Below, one piece after another: positions 26,600-36,397 of a DNA stretch of 64,000 bases. Each line of letters opens with the position of its first letter. Position 1 is the first letter of the stretch. The notes beneath the pieces were generated by a model. That model made no database searches. It was not told the origin of the DNA and worked only from the letters and a program-made list of their open reading frames with translations. The position numbers and the translations under genes were made by a program. The stretch covers positions 124,001 to 188,000 of the forward strand of contig NZ_FOEJ01000002.1 of the NCBI RefSeq assembly GCF_900110705.1, read 5' to 3'. This DNA comes from Loktanella sp. DSM 29012. GTDB lineage: Bacteria > Pseudomonadota > Alphaproteobacteria > Rhodobacterales > Rhodobacteraceae.

Positions 26600-27199
26600 A
26601 TGGAAAATGTCACGCTCTACCTGCTCTTTCAGTTTGCCTTTGTCAGTTCGGTCACACCGGGGCCGAACAACTTGATGCTGATGGCGTCCGGCGCGAACTA
26701 CGGGTTTCGCCGGACGATCCCGCATATGTTCGGCATCAGTCTGGGCCATTCCTTTATGGTGGCGATGATCGGCTTGATCTTGTTGCGGGTGTTCACGGCC
26801 TATCCCGTGCTGAACACGATCCTGACCGTGCTTGCGGTGCTGTATATGTCGTGGCTGTCATGGAAAATCGCGACAGCGGTCCCGCCAGAGGCCTCGCAGG
26901 TCAAGGGCAAGCCGTTCACGTTTCTCCAGGCCGCCGCGTTTCAATGGGTCAACCCAAAGGCATGGGTCATGGGGATCACTGCGATTACCGCATTTGCCCC
27001 GCAGGACCGCCCCGTCTGGGTGGGCTCATTGATCGTGGCTGGCGTGTTCCTGCTGTCCAATCTGCCCGCGATCACCATATGGGCGGCCCTGGGCGTCCAG
27101 GTCCGCAGGTTTCTGGGCACCGCGCGCAGGCTACGCGCGTTCAACGTGACAATGGCCGCACTGCTGATGGCATCGCTGATCCCAATGATCTGGCACTAA
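26600..27199 (+). CDS. LysE/RhtB family amino-acid exporter
   Basis: 199-aa inner-membrane exporter. The N-terminal family motif TPGPNNLMLMASGANYG (about residues 19-35) and AFQWVNPKAWVMG in the middle are typical of LysE/RhtB proteins, with about six hydrophobic segments. ATG 26600 is chosen because the family begins directly at the first membrane segment. The substrate cannot be told; the divergent Lrp protein is the likely regulator. Confidence 0.93.
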   Translation: MENVTLYLLFQFAFVSSVTPGPNNLMLMASGANYGFRRTIPHMFGISLGHSFMVAMIGLILLRVFTAYPVLNTILTVLAVLYMSWLSWKIATAVPPEASQVKGKPFTFLQAAAFQWVNPKAWVMGITAITAFAPQDRPVWVGSLIVAGVFLLSNLPAITIWAALGVQVRRFLGTARRLRAFNVTMAALLMASLIPMIWH

Positions 27200-27234
27200 A
27201 GCCCCTCCACCCAAGGTTTCCAAGTTCACCAATC

Positions 27235-27786
27235 TTACTTTGTCCAAAACTCTGAACGCTGGATGGCAGCTCGATCTAAAAGAATTTCCAAGCCATTCAC
27301 TGCCTCCAATAAAATGCGATCCAGACTGCAAAACCTGAATAGTAGTCCATAATCAGCGAACCAGTTTTCTCCGACGGGTTGATTGCTTTCGAAGAAAATT
27401 TGTTGACCACGACGAGGTGTCTGTGTGTGGTAAGCGCCGATCCCACACCCATCATTGATCACAAACTCACCGCTATGGTTGGCGAGACCAGGGTCTTTGG
27501 CAGATTTACCATGCCTGAATTTTTCTGAAAGCGCGCTTGCAAGCCTTAGAAATTTGACTGGGTAATCGTCACCCTGCAGAAGTTTTTTTCTGAATGCTGC
27601 TTCAGGACGTGGACCCAATTTTGCCGCAGGATCATCCGCAAGCATTTTCTCAATGACAATGTGATTTAGGCAAGCTTGGACGGCTGAAAGCGCAGCGAAA
27701 CCTCGCGCAAGACTATCGGGTTCACTCCGAAAATCACTAAGCAGTGGCAGGACAATTTCATCAAAGAAGACGTCGGGGGCCTGCAT
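27235..27786 (-). CDS. hypothetical protein downstream of uvrD
   Basis: 183-aa soluble protein I do not recognise, starting at ATG 27786 (MQAPDVFFDEIV), 8 bases after the uvrD stop. It has a helical pattern with RGFAALSAVQACLNHIVIEKML near residues 30-51. A central segment SGEFVINDGCGIGAYHTQTP and ENWFADYGLLFRF follow. Its base composition (some blocks near 43 percent GC) is far below its neighbours, a sign of recent arrival. It might be co-transcribed with uvrD. Confidence 0.6.
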   Translation of the reverse strand: MQAPDVFFDEIVLPLLSDFRSEPDSLARGFAALSAVQACLNHIVIEKMLADDPAAKLGPRPEAAFRKKLLQGDDYPVKFLRLASALSEKFRHGKSAKDPGLANHSGEFVINDGCGIGAYHTQTPRRGQQIFFESNQPVGENWFADYGLLFRFCSLDRILLEAVNGLEILLDRAAIQRSEFWTK

Positions 27787-27793
27787 CCGGATC

Positions 27794-30205
27794 TCAGAAC
27801 GGCACATCCGACGCGGCATCTGCGGCCACAACGAATTTCGCGACCACATGTTTGTCACCCGCCTTGTCAAAGGTGATAGACAGCTTGTCGCCCTCGATCC
27901 CCTTGATTTCGCCGTAACCGAACTTGGTATGAAACACCCTGTCGCCGGTTGTGAATGCGCTGACGGCCGTCATGTCGATCGTCATGTTGCGCGCCTCGGC
28001 CGGTTGCGACACGCCACGGGTCTGGCCCCGCGCCTGCAAACGTCGCCACCCCGGAGAATTGTAGACATTCGCGTCATGCGCCTTTTGGTGCAGGTCCGAC
28101 ATGGATTCTTCGCGCAGTTTGGGCGACGCGTTGGTGGACATGCCCGCCGCGCCATAGCCGCCACCGTACAGCCCCGGCGGCGTCAGCACCTCGACGTGAT
28201 CCTCGGGCAACTCGTCAATGAACCGCGACGGCAGCGCCGATTGCCATTGCCCGTAAACCCGGCGGTTGGCCGCAAAGGAAATCGTGCAAATTTCTTCGGC
28301 CCGCGTGATCCCGACGTAGGCAAGGCGGCGTTCCTCTTCGAGGCCTTTCAACCCGCTTTCATCCATCGACCGTTGTGAGGGGAACAATCCGTCCTCCCAT
28401 CCCGGCAGGAACACGGCGGGAAATTCCAGACCCTTGGCGGCGTGCAGGGTCATGATACTGACTTTTTCGCCCTCCTGTTCGGTCTCGTTGTCCATGATCA
28501 GCGCGACATGTTCGAGGAAACCTTGCAGGTTCTCAAAGTTATCCAGCGCCTTGACCAGTTCCTTGAGGTTTTCCAGACGACCCGGTGCCTCTGGCGTCTT
28601 GTCGTTTTGCCACATGCCAGTGTAGCCGGATTCGTCCAGGATCATTTCGGCTAGTTCCTGATGGGTGTCCGATTCCTGTCTGACCTGCGCGTGCCAGCGG
28701 TCCAACCCGTCGACCAACACGCCCAGCTCGCGCAGACCCTTGCCGCCCAAGAGCTTGCCCTGCACCACGATGCGGGCACCTTCGACAAGACTCACGCCAT
28801 TGGTGCGTGCGGCACGCTGGATCGTCTGCACGGCCTTGTCGCCCAAGCCCCTTTTGGGGGTATTCACGATCCGCTCGAACGCCAGATCATCCTCTTGGGA
28901 CACGGCAAGGCGGAAATAGGCCATCGCGTCGCGGATTTCCAAACGTTCATAGAATCGCGGACCGCCGATAACGCGGTAGGGCAGACCGATGGTCAGAAAC
29001 CGGTCCTCGAACGCGCGCATCTGGTGGCTGGCACGCACGAGGATCGCCTGGTTGTCCAGACCGACCGGGTCCTGCCCGCGTGTGCCGCGCTGCAAGGCCT
29101 CGATTTCCTCGCCGATCCAGCGGGCCTCTTCCTCTCCGTCCCAATGGCCGATCAGGCGGACCTTTTCACCGTCTTCGGCGTCGGTGAACAACGTTTTGCC
29201 CAGACGCCCCTTGTTGGACGAGATCACACCCGATGCCGCGGCCAGGATATGCGGCGTGGAGCGGTAATTCTGTTCCAGCTTGACGACCGTGGCACCCGGA
29301 AAATCAGTCTCGAACCGCAGGATGTTGCCAACCTCTGCTCCGCGCCAGCCATAGATCGACTGATCGTCGTCGCCCACGCAGCAAATGTTTTTATACGCCG
29401 AGGCTAAGAGGCGCAGCCACAGGTACTGGGCCACGTTCGTGTCCTGATATTCGTCCACCAGGATGTAGCGGAACCAGCGCTGATACTGGCGCAGGATATC
29501 CTCGTGCGTCTGAAAGATCGTGACCATATGCAGCAACAGGTCACCGAAATCGCAGGCGTTCAGGTCCTTGAGCCGGGCTTGATAGGCCGCGTAGAGTTCG
29601 ACCCCCTTGTGATCGAATGCGGCGGCCTCGGCCAATGGCACCTTGTCCGGGCCATAGGCCTTGTTTTTCCAGCCGTCGATGATCCCGGCCAACATGCGCG
29701 GCGGCCAGCGCTTTTCGTCGATGCCGCCTGCCACGATCAACTGTTTCAACAACCGCAACTGGTCGTCGGTGTCCAGAATCGTGAAATTTGACTTCAGCCC
29801 GACAAGTTCGGCATGACGACGCAACTGCTTCACACAGATCGCGTGAAATGTGCCCAGCCACGGCATGCCTTCGACCGTTTCGCCCATCAGGCGGCCGACG
29901 CGGTTTTTCATCTCGCGTGCGGCCTTGTTGGTGAACGTCACCGCCAAAATCTCATTCGGGCGGGCGGTTCCCGTATGCAACAAATGCGCGATCCGCGCGG
30001 TCAGCGCGCGGGTCTTGCCGGTGCCGGCACCCGCCAGCATCAGGACAGGACCGTCCAGCGCTTCGACCGCAGCGCGCTGCGCGGGGTTCAGCCCGTCCAG
30101 ATAGGCAGCATTCCCGCCAAAGCGTGCAGCCACACCCCCTGCCCGCGCCCGTTGCGACAGCGGCACGGCGGCCTCGAATGCGTCATCTTCTGAAAAATCA
30201 TTCAT
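27794..30205 (-). CDS. uvrD: UvrD/PcrA-type ATP-dependent DNA helicase
   Basis: Superfamily 1A 3'-5' helicase for nucleotide-excision and mismatch repair. 803 aa. Motif I GAGTGKT is at residues 59-65, Walker B is ILVDEYQDTN, motif III DDDQSIYGWRGAE, motif IV LEQNYRST, motif V IMTLHAAKGLEF, and motif VI RRLAYVGITRA. The C-terminal region has the Tudor-like segment GDRVFHTKFGYGEIKGIEGDKLSI that binds RNA polymerase in UvrD/PcrA. Confidence 0.96.
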   Translation of the reverse strand: MNDFSEDDAFEAAVPLSQRARAGGVAARFGGNAAYLDGLNPAQRAAVEALDGPVLMLAGAGTGKTRALTARIAHLLHTGTARPNEILAVTFTNKAAREMKNRVGRLMGETVEGMPWLGTFHAICVKQLRRHAELVGLKSNFTILDTDDQLRLLKQLIVAGGIDEKRWPPRMLAGIIDGWKNKAYGPDKVPLAEAAAFDHKGVELYAAYQARLKDLNACDFGDLLLHMVTIFQTHEDILRQYQRWFRYILVDEYQDTNVAQYLWLRLLASAYKNICCVGDDDQSIYGWRGAEVGNILRFETDFPGATVVKLEQNYRSTPHILAAASGVISSNKGRLGKTLFTDAEDGEKVRLIGHWDGEEEARWIGEEIEALQRGTRGQDPVGLDNQAILVRASHQMRAFEDRFLTIGLPYRVIGGPRFYERLEIRDAMAYFRLAVSQEDDLAFERIVNTPKRGLGDKAVQTIQRAARTNGVSLVEGARIVVQGKLLGGKGLRELGVLVDGLDRWHAQVRQESDTHQELAEMILDESGYTGMWQNDKTPEAPGRLENLKELVKALDNFENLQGFLEHVALIMDNETEQEGEKVSIMTLHAAKGLEFPAVFLPGWEDGLFPSQRSMDESGLKGLEEERRLAYVGITRAEEICTISFAANRRVYGQWQSALPSRFIDELPEDHVEVLTPPGLYGGGYGAAGMSTNASPKLREESMSDLHQKAHDANVYNSPGWRRLQARGQTRGVSQPAEARNMTIDMTAVSAFTTGDRVFHTKFGYGEIKGIEGDKLSITFDKAGDKHVVAKFVVAADAASDVPF

Positions 30206-30357
30206 CCCTCTTTCTTAAAGCTTCGCGTAAAACAAAGAAACCCCTCGTTCACGGTTCGTTCACGCAACACGGCGTCCCTTTTGCAAAAGTCTTGCCGCAG
30301 CGATATCCGTATTGTCACGACTTCCATCCTCTGATGCAAAGCCCTAGCGTGGCTCGC

Positions 30358-31491
30358 ATGAACCTGCACAGCCGCTATCCCGCCATCGCCGATCTGCGCG
30401 CCCGCGCGCGCCGCCGGATTCCGCATTTTGTCTGGGAATATCTGGACTCGGCAACCGGTGATGAATCCGCGCTGGCTCGCAACCGCGCGGCACTGGACGC
30501 CGTGCTGTTGCAGCCCTCGATCCTGCACGGTGAATTCACCCCGGACCTGAGCGTCAGCATGATGGGGGCCACCTATCCGCTGCCATTCGGCATCGCCCCG
30601 GTCGGCATGTCCGGGCTGGTCTGGCCAGGCGCGGAACGTCTGCTGGCACGCACGGCCGCCACGGCAGGCATCCCTTACGGCATGTCCACTGTCGCGACCC
30701 AGACCCCAGAGGACGTCGCCCCCCATCTGGGCGAACATGCCTGGTTCCAGATCTATCCGCCCCGCGATCCGCAGATCCGCGCCGACATGTTGCGCCGCGC
30801 CCGCGATGCCGGTTTCGGCACGTTGGTTCTGACAGTCGATGTGCCCGTCGCATCGCGCCGGGAACGGCAGACACGCGGCGGCCTGACGAACCCACCGCGC
30901 CTGACGCCCCGGCTGGCGGTGCAGGCGGCGATGTGTCCGGCCTGGCTGAACGGCATCCGCCAGACGGGCATGCCGCGCATGCGACTGATCGACAGCTACA
31001 GCGATACCACCGCCGCCCTGCCGTCCACGGCACACGCAGGCTATCTTTTGCGCACCTCGCCCGACTGGGATTATCTGCATGCGCTGCGGGCAGCCTGGGA
31101 TGGGCCACTGGTGGTCAAGGGCGTGCTGGATGCTGGCGACGTCCCCCGTTTGGGCGAGGCCGGAGTCGATGCGATCTGGGTCAGTAATCATGCAGGGCGG
31201 CAGTTCGCCGCCGCCCCTGCAACAGCGGACGTGCTGCCCGCTATCCGTGCGGCCACCGACCTGCCGATCATATGCGATTCCGGGATCGAGGGCGGTCTGG
31301 ATATTCTGCGCATGATCGCGCTGGGGGCCGATTTCGTGATGCTGGGCCGCGCGTTCCACTATGGTCTTGGCGCGATCGGGGACGCGGGGGCCGCGCATGT
31401 CATCGACATACTCAAACAGGACATCATCGCCAATATGGGGCAACTGGGGACGCGAAAACTGTCCGAGCTTCCATCGCGGCGGGTCCGTTAA
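30358..31491 (+). CDS. lldD: FMN-dependent alpha-hydroxy-acid (L-lactate) dehydrogenase
   Basis: 377-aa TIM-barrel flavoenzyme that oxidises L-lactate or a similar 2-hydroxy acid to the keto acid, passing electrons to the quinone pool. FMN-site segments are PFGIAPVGMSGLVWPGAE, and VDVPVASRRERQTRGGL. The catalytic His-Arg pair is in WVSNHAGRQ, where most family members have NHGGRQ. DSGIEGGLDILRMIALGADFVMLGR binds the FMN phosphate. The start is ATG 30358. Pyruvate carboxylase begins 69 bases downstream, so lactate-derived pyruvate could feed directly into oxaloacetate. Substrate could also be glycolate or mandelate. Confidence 0.85.
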   Translation: MNLHSRYPAIADLRARARRRIPHFVWEYLDSATGDESALARNRAALDAVLLQPSILHGEFTPDLSVSMMGATYPLPFGIAPVGMSGLVWPGAERLLARTAATAGIPYGMSTVATQTPEDVAPHLGEHAWFQIYPPRDPQIRADMLRRARDAGFGTLVLTVDVPVASRRERQTRGGLTNPPRLTPRLAVQAAMCPAWLNGIRQTGMPRMRLIDSYSDTTAALPSTAHAGYLLRTSPDWDYLHALRAAWDGPLVVKGVLDAGDVPRLGEAGVDAIWVSNHAGRQFAAAPATADVLPAIRAATDLPIICDSGIEGGLDILRMIALGADFVMLGRAFHYGLGAIGDAGAAHVIDILKQDIIANMGQLGTRKLSELPSRRVR

Positions 31492-31560
31492 CGCTAACAC
31501 CAACACTGGACATCCCCGTTGCACCGCTTAACAATGCTGCAACTGCGAAAGGATCACATC

Positions 31561-34500
31561 ATGGCCGACTTCAAGAAAATACTGATTGCAAACCGAGGCG
31601 AAATCGCGATCCGGGTCATGCGGGCGGCCAATGAGATGGGCAAAAAGACGGTCGCCGTCTTTGCCGAAGAGGACAAGCTGTCGCTGCACCGGTTCAAGGC
31701 CGACGAGGCCTACCGCATCGGCGAGGGTCTGGGCCCGGTTGCCGCCTACCTGTCGATTGAAGAGATCATTCGCGTGGCCAAGATGGCCGGCGCCGATGCT
31801 ATTCACCCGGGCTATGGCCTGCTGTCTGAAAACCCGGATTTCGTGGACGCCTGCACGGCGGCGGGCATCACGTTCATCGGCCCCAAGGCAAAGACGATGC
31901 GCGAATTGGGCGACAAGGCCAGTGCCCGCCGCGTCGCCATCGAGGCCGGCGTACCGGTCATCCCCGCCACCGAAGTGCTGGGCGAGGACATGGCCCTGAT
32001 CAAGAAGCAGGCAGCCGAGGTCGGCTATCCCCTGATGCTCAAGGCCAGCTGGGGTGGCGGCGGTCGCGGTATGCGCCCGATCATGACCGAATCCGAGCTG
32101 GAGGAAAAAGTCCGCGAGGGCCGCCGCGAGGCCGAGGCCGCATTCGGCAACGGCGAGGGTTATCTGGAAAAGATGATCATGAAGGCACGCCACGTCGAGG
32201 TGCAGATCCTGGGCGACAGCCACGGCGAAATCTATCACCTGTGGGAACGCGATTGTTCCGTCCAGCGCCGCAACCAAAAGGTCGTGGAACGCGCCCCAGC
32301 CCCCTACCTGTCCGAAACGCAGCGCGAACGCATCTGCAACCTGGGCAAGAAGCTGTGCGCCCATGTGAACTATGAATGCGCAGGCACGGTCGAATTCCTG
32401 ATGGATATGGACTCGGGTGAATTCTATTTCATCGAGGTGAACCCCCGCGTGCAGGTCGAACACACGGTCACCGAAGAGGTGACAGGCATCGACATCGTGC
32501 GCGCCCAGATCCTGATCGCCGAAGGCAAGAGCATCGTCGAGGCGACCGGTTGTGCGTCGCAATATGATGTCCAGCTGGACGGCCACGCCCTGCAATGCCG
32601 TGTCACGACCGAGGACCCGCAGAACAATTTCATCCCCGATTACGGCCGTATCCAGATGTATCGCTCAGCCACCGGCCCCGGCATCCGCCTGGACGGCGGC
32701 ACCGCCTATTCCGGTGCGGTCATCACGCGCTACTATGACAGCCTGCTGACCAAGGTGACGGCCCGTGCGCCGACGCCCGAAATGGCCATCGCCCGCATGG
32801 ACCGCGCACTGCGCGAATTCCGTATCCGCGGCGTCAGCACCAACATCGCATTCGTCGAAAACCTGCTGAAACACCCGACGTTCCTGAACAACGAATACCA
32901 CACCAAATTCATCGACGAGACGCCGGAACTGTTCGATTTCAAGGCGCGCCGCGACCGCGCCACGAAGATCCTGACCTATATCGCCGACATCACCGTGAAC
33001 GGGCATCCCGAAACGGCCAACCGTCCCCGGCCAGCGGCAGACGTGAAAATGCCGAAAGCCCCGGTCAAGACAGCCTCCGATGTGCCCGACGGCACGCGCC
33101 AGATCCTTGATCGTGACGGTGCTGCCGCGGTCGCCCAATGGATGAAGGACCAGCCCCAGCTGCTGATCACCGATACCACCATGCGCGACGGTCACCAGTC
33201 GCTGCTGGCAACCCGGATGCGGTCCATCGACATGGTCACCATCGCCCCGACCTATGCCACCAAGATGGCCGGTCTGTTCAGTGTGGAATGCTGGGGGGGT
33301 GCGACGTTCGATGTGGCCTACCGGTTCCTGCAGGAATGCCCGTGGCAGCGTCTGCGTGATATCCGCGCAAAAATGCCCAACGTCATGACGCAGATGCTGC
33401 TGCGCGCCTCGAACGGTGTTGGCTATACCAACTACCCCGACAACGTGGTCCAAAGCTTTGTCGCGCAGGCCGCCACATCAGGCGTCGACGTGTTCCGCGT
33501 GTTCGACAGCCTGAACTGGGTCGAAAACATGCGCGTCGCGATGGATGCGGTGATCGACAGCGGCAAGGTCTGCGAAGGCACGATCTGCTACACCGGCGAC
33601 ATGCTGGATCCCGACCGGGCGAAATACGATCTGAAATACTACGTCGGCATGGCCAAGGAGATGGAAAAGGCCGGCGCACACGTCCTTGGCCTCAAGGACA
33701 TGGCGGGCCTGCTCAAGGCACCGGCGGCGGCGCAGTTGTTCAAGGCGTTGAAGGAAGAGGTCGGCCTGCCGATCCATTTCCACACGCACGACACCTCAGG
33801 GGCCGCCATTTCGACCGTCCTGGCAGCAGCCGCCGCTGGCGTGGACTGCGTCGATGCCGCCATGGATGCATTGTCCGGCAATACCAGCCAGCCGACCCTG
33901 GGATCCATCGTCGAGGCGCTGCGCGGCAGCGACCGCGATACCGGCCTCGACATTGCAGCGATCCGCGAAATCTCGAACTACTGGGAACAGGTCCGCGCGC
34001 ATTACCTTGCCTTTGAATCCGGGCTTCAGGCCCCCGCGTCAGAGGTCTATCTGCACGAAATGCCCGGTGGGCAGTTCACCAACCTCAAGGCACAGGCGCG
34101 CAGCCTCGGCATCGAGGATCGCTGGCACGAGGTCGCCCAGACCTATGCGGATGTGAACCGGATGTTCGGCGATATCGTCAAGGTCACGCCGTCATCCAAG
34201 GTGGTGGGCGACATGGCCCTGATGATGGTCAGCCAGAATCTTACTCGCGCACAGGTCGAAGACCCATCGGTCGATGTGTCATTCCCCGACTCGGTGATCG
34301 ACATGATGCGCGGCAGCCTGGGCCAGCCGCCGGGCGGATGGCCCGACGCGATCCAGAAAAAGATCCTCAAGGGCGAAAAACCCAGCACCGACCGGCCCGG
34401 CAAACATCTGCCGCCCGTCGATCTGGAGGCCGCGCGCAGCGAGCTGGCCGACAAGCTGGGCACCGCGATCGACGACGAGGATCTGAACGGCTACCTGATG

Positions 34501-35004
34501 TATCCCAAGGTCTTTACAGATTATGCGGCACGTCACGATCTGTATGGTCCGGTGCGCACGCTGCCGACCAAGACGTTCTTTTACGGGATGGAACCCGGCG
34601 AAGAAATCAGCGCCGAAATCGACCCGGGCAAGACGCTGGAAGTGCGTATGCAGGCCGTGTCGGAGATGAGCGAGGACGGCGAGGTCAAGGTGTTCTTTGA
34701 ACTCAACGGTCAGCCGCGCACGATCCGCGTTCTGAACCGTCTGGCTGCCGCCGACCGCGTCAGCAACCCCAAGGCCGAACTGGGCAACTCCAACCACATC
34801 GGCGCGCCGATGCCGGGTGTGGTGGCCTCTGTCGCCGCACAGGTTGGCGCAAAGGTCAAACAGGGCGACCTGTTGCTGACCATCGAGGCAATGAAGATGG
34901 AAACCGGCATCCACGCCGACCGCGACGCAGTGGTCAAGGCAGTGCATGTCACAGCCGGTGCCCAGATCGATGCCAAGGATCTGCTGATCGAATTCGAAGA
35001 CTAA
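31561..35004 (+). CDS. pyc: pyruvate carboxylase
   Basis: 1147-aa biotin enzyme making oxaloacetate from pyruvate (anaplerosis). Domains in order: biotin carboxylase (about 1-460; ILIANRGEIAIRVMRAA, ATP-grasp ASWGGGGRGMRP, EVNPRVQVEHTVTEE), carboxyltransferase (about 535-830; DTTMRDGHQSLLATRMRS, metal site HFHTHDTSGA), the PYC/OADA tetramerisation region, and a C-terminal biotinyl domain with EAMKME, biotin on Lys 1112. The whole enzyme is one chain, as in other alphaproteobacteria. ATG 31561 is chosen at the family start. Confidence 0.97.
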   Translation: MADFKKILIANRGEIAIRVMRAANEMGKKTVAVFAEEDKLSLHRFKADEAYRIGEGLGPVAAYLSIEEIIRVAKMAGADAIHPGYGLLSENPDFVDACTAAGITFIGPKAKTMRELGDKASARRVAIEAGVPVIPATEVLGEDMALIKKQAAEVGYPLMLKASWGGGGRGMRPIMTESELEEKVREGRREAEAAFGNGEGYLEKMIMKARHVEVQILGDSHGEIYHLWERDCSVQRRNQKVVERAPAPYLSETQRERICNLGKKLCAHVNYECAGTVEFLMDMDSGEFYFIEVNPRVQVEHTVTEEVTGIDIVRAQILIAEGKSIVEATGCASQYDVQLDGHALQCRVTTEDPQNNFIPDYGRIQMYRSATGPGIRLDGGTAYSGAVITRYYDSLLTKVTARAPTPEMAIARMDRALREFRIRGVSTNIAFVENLLKHPTFLNNEYHTKFIDETPELFDFKARRDRATKILTYIADITVNGHPETANRPRPAADVKMPKAPVKTASDVPDGTRQILDRDGAAAVAQWMKDQPQLLITDTTMRDGHQSLLATRMRSIDMVTIAPTYATKMAGLFSVECWGGATFDVAYRFLQECPWQRLRDIRAKMPNVMTQMLLRASNGVGYTNYPDNVVQSFVAQAATSGVDVFRVFDSLNWVENMRVAMDAVIDSGKVCEGTICYTGDMLDPDRAKYDLKYYVGMAKEMEKAGAHVLGLKDMAGLLKAPAAAQLFKALKEEVGLPIHFHTHDTSGAAISTVLAAAAAGVDCVDAAMDALSGNTSQPTLGSIVEALRGSDRDTGLDIAAIREISNYWEQVRAHYLAFESGLQAPASEVYLHEMPGGQFTNLKAQARSLGIEDRWHEVAQTYADVNRMFGDIVKVTPSSKVVGDMALMMVSQNLTRAQVEDPSVDVSFPDSVIDMMRGSLGQPPGGWPDAIQKKILKGEKPSTDRPGKHLPPVDLEAARSELADKLGTAIDDEDLNGYLMYPKVFTDYAARHDLYGPVRTLPTKTFFYGMEPGEEISAEIDPGKTLEVRMQAVSEMSEDGEVKVFFELNGQPRTIRVLNRLAAADRVSNPKAELGNSNHIGAPMPGVVASVAAQVGAKVKQGDLLLTIEAMKMETGIHADRDAVVKAVHVTAGAQIDAKDLLIEFED

Positions 35005-35011
35005 CAGACAA

Positions 35012-35076
35012 AGGGTGCCGGGGGCGCTGCCCCCGCGCCTTGCGGCGCTCCCCCGGAGTATTTCGGGCAAGATGAT
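35012..35076 (+). repeat. palindromic intergenic repeat, copy B (after pyc)
   Basis: GGGGGCGCTGCCCCC, then a short GCGCCTTGCGGCGC hairpin, then CCCCCGGAGTATTTC and GGGCAAGATGAT. It matches copy A (14229-14283, opposite strand) across the fixed blocks. It lies just after the pyc stop, so it probably ends or stabilises that mRNA. Confidence 0.75.
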
Positions 35077-35186
35077 GCATCTGCGGGACGGCGGGTGGGG
35101 CGTCTTTGCGGCGTGCCGCAAACAGCGACATCCGGCGTCATGGGGGACTTTCGAAAACTTAAGTCGCCTTTGTGCAAAAAATCCAC

Positions 35187-35215
35187 TTGCAGCCAAAAAG
35201 CCGGGACGGTAAAGC
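35187..35215 (+). promoter_or_regulatory. candidate promoter of the tRNA-Gly pair
   Basis: TTGCAG and TAAAGC separated by exactly 17 bases, 18 bases before the first tRNA. Position and spacing fit a housekeeping promoter; the -10 is a weak match. Confidence 0.4.
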
Positions 35216-35232
35216 CTGCCTCACTTGATGAT

Positions 35233-35307
35233 GCGGGCGTAGCTCAGGGGTAGAGCATAACCTTGCCAAGGTTAGGGTCGGGCGTTCGAATCGCCTCGCC
35301 CGCTCCA
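35233..35307 (+). tRNA. tRNA-Gly (GCC), copy 1
   Basis: 75 bases with an encoded CCA end. Acceptor stem GCGGGCG/CGCCCGC, anticodon loop TTGCCAA (anticodon GCC), TTCGAAT T-loop. Confidence 0.97.
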
Positions 35308-35326
35308 TCAAGAACCGAACTGGTGC

Positions 35327-35401
35327 GCGGGCGTAGCTCAGGGGTAGAGCATAACCTTGCCAAGGTTAGGGTCGGGCGTTCGAATCGCCTCGCCCGCTCC
35401 A
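35327..35401 (+). tRNA. tRNA-Gly (GCC), copy 2
   Basis: Identical in sequence to the first copy, 19 bases after it, with an encoded CCA end. The two are likely one transcript. Confidence 0.97.
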
Positions 35402-35409
35402 GTCGGACC

Positions 35410-35439
35410 AAAAAAGCCGCCCTTTTGGGGCGGCTTTTT
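35410..35439. terminator. bidirectional terminator after tRNA-Gly
   Basis: AAAAAGCCGCCC, short loop, GGGCGGCTTTTT. T-runs exist on both strands, so it can end both the tRNA transcript (plus) and the converging AsnC-type gene (minus). Confidence 0.85.
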
Positions 35440-35451
35440 GTTGTGCGGCGA

Positions 35452-35691
35452 TCAGAATGCCTTGAATGTCAGGGTCGTCATCGTGCGTTCGATCCCCTCG
35501 ATGCCGGCCACGCTTTCATTGACGAAATGACCCACATCGGATGTGGCGGGCACATAGGCCTTCATCAGCAGGTCGTATTCGCCGCTGGTGGAATAAAGTT
35601 CGGAATGGATTTCGCGCAGCGCGATCTGTTCGGCGACCGCATAGGTCGTACCGGGCTTGCAGCGGATCTGGACAAAGACGCAGGTGGTCAT
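35452..35691 (-). CDS. stand-alone Lrp/AsnC ligand-binding (RAM) domain protein
   Basis: 79-aa protein equal to the RAM domain of Lrp/AsnC regulators ([20 protein letters not shown] at the start, [10 protein letters not shown] in the middle) without the helix-turn-helix. Such stand-alone proteins are thought to bind amino acids or to modulate full-length Lrp proteins. It is transcribed toward the tRNA terminator and is divergent from hisB. Confidence 0.88.
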   Translation of the reverse strand: MTTCVFVQIRCKPGTTYAVAEQIALREIHSELYSTSGEYDLLMKAYVPATSDVGHFVNESVAGIEGIERTMTTLTFKAF

Positions 35692-35809
35692 CGGGTTTCC
35701 TCATGTGGTGCGGGGCAAACCTGCACCACGCGGCGCGCCCGCGCAATCCGTCCCCTTGGCACTCACCCCCTGCCCCGCCTATACGGTGTGCAAACGACAG
35801 GAGGCCGCA

Positions 35810-36397
35810 ATGCGCAGCGCCACGATCACACGCAAGACCAACGAAACCGACATCACGGTGATGATCGAACTTGACGGGACGGGCACCTATGACAACCGCA
35901 CCGGCGTCGGTTTCTTTGACCACATGCTGGACCAGCTGGCGCGGCATGCGCTGATCGATCTGCACGTCAAGGCGACGGGCGATCTGCACATCGACGATCA
36001 CCACACGGTCGAGGACGTCGGCATCGCCATCGGCCAGGCCCTGACGCAAGCCATGGGCGACAAGAAAGGGATCCGCCGCTATGGCGACTGCCATCTGGCG
36101 ATGGATGACGCGCAGGTGCGCTGTGCGCTGGATCTGTCCGGGCGCCCCTATCTGATCTGCAACCTCGATCTGCCCTTTGGCAAGATCGGGACATTCGACA
36201 CCGAACTGGTGCGCGAATTCTTTCAGGCGCTATCGACGCATGGCGGTATCACGCTGCACATCGACCGCCTGCACGGGTTCAACGCCCACCACATCGTCGA
36301 GGCCGCGTTCAAATCGGTCGCCCGCGCCTTGCGCGACGCGCTGGATACCGACCCGCGCAAGGCTGATGCCATTCCGTCGACCAAGGGTAGCCTGTGA
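35810..36397 (+). CDS. hisB: imidazoleglycerol-phosphate dehydratase
   Basis: HisB removes water from imidazole glycerol phosphate in histidine synthesis. 195 aa, the monofunctional form without the phosphatase. The manganese-binding motifs are [32 protein letters not shown] and, late, [16 protein letters not shown] perfect AGGAGG ribosome site fixes ATG 35810. It overlaps hisH (GTGA). Confidence 0.97.
   Translation: MRSATITRKTNETDITVMIELDGTGTYDNRTGVGFFDHMLDQLARHALIDLHVKATGDLHIDDHHTVEDVGIAIGQALTQAMGDKKGIRRYGDCHLAMDDAQVRCALDLSGRPYLICNLDLPFGKIGTFDTELVREFFQALSTHGGITLHIDRLHGFNAHHIVEAAFKSVARALRDALDTDPRKADAIPSTKGSL

Noticed and set aside
35233-35401. tRNA-Gly pair as an integration site of a genomic island
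   Set aside because: No integrase, no partial tRNA repeat at a distance, and normal housekeeping genes on both sides.
35263-35874. Open frame running through the tRNAs into hisB
   Set aside because: It reads tRNA sequence as protein and is out of frame with hisB.
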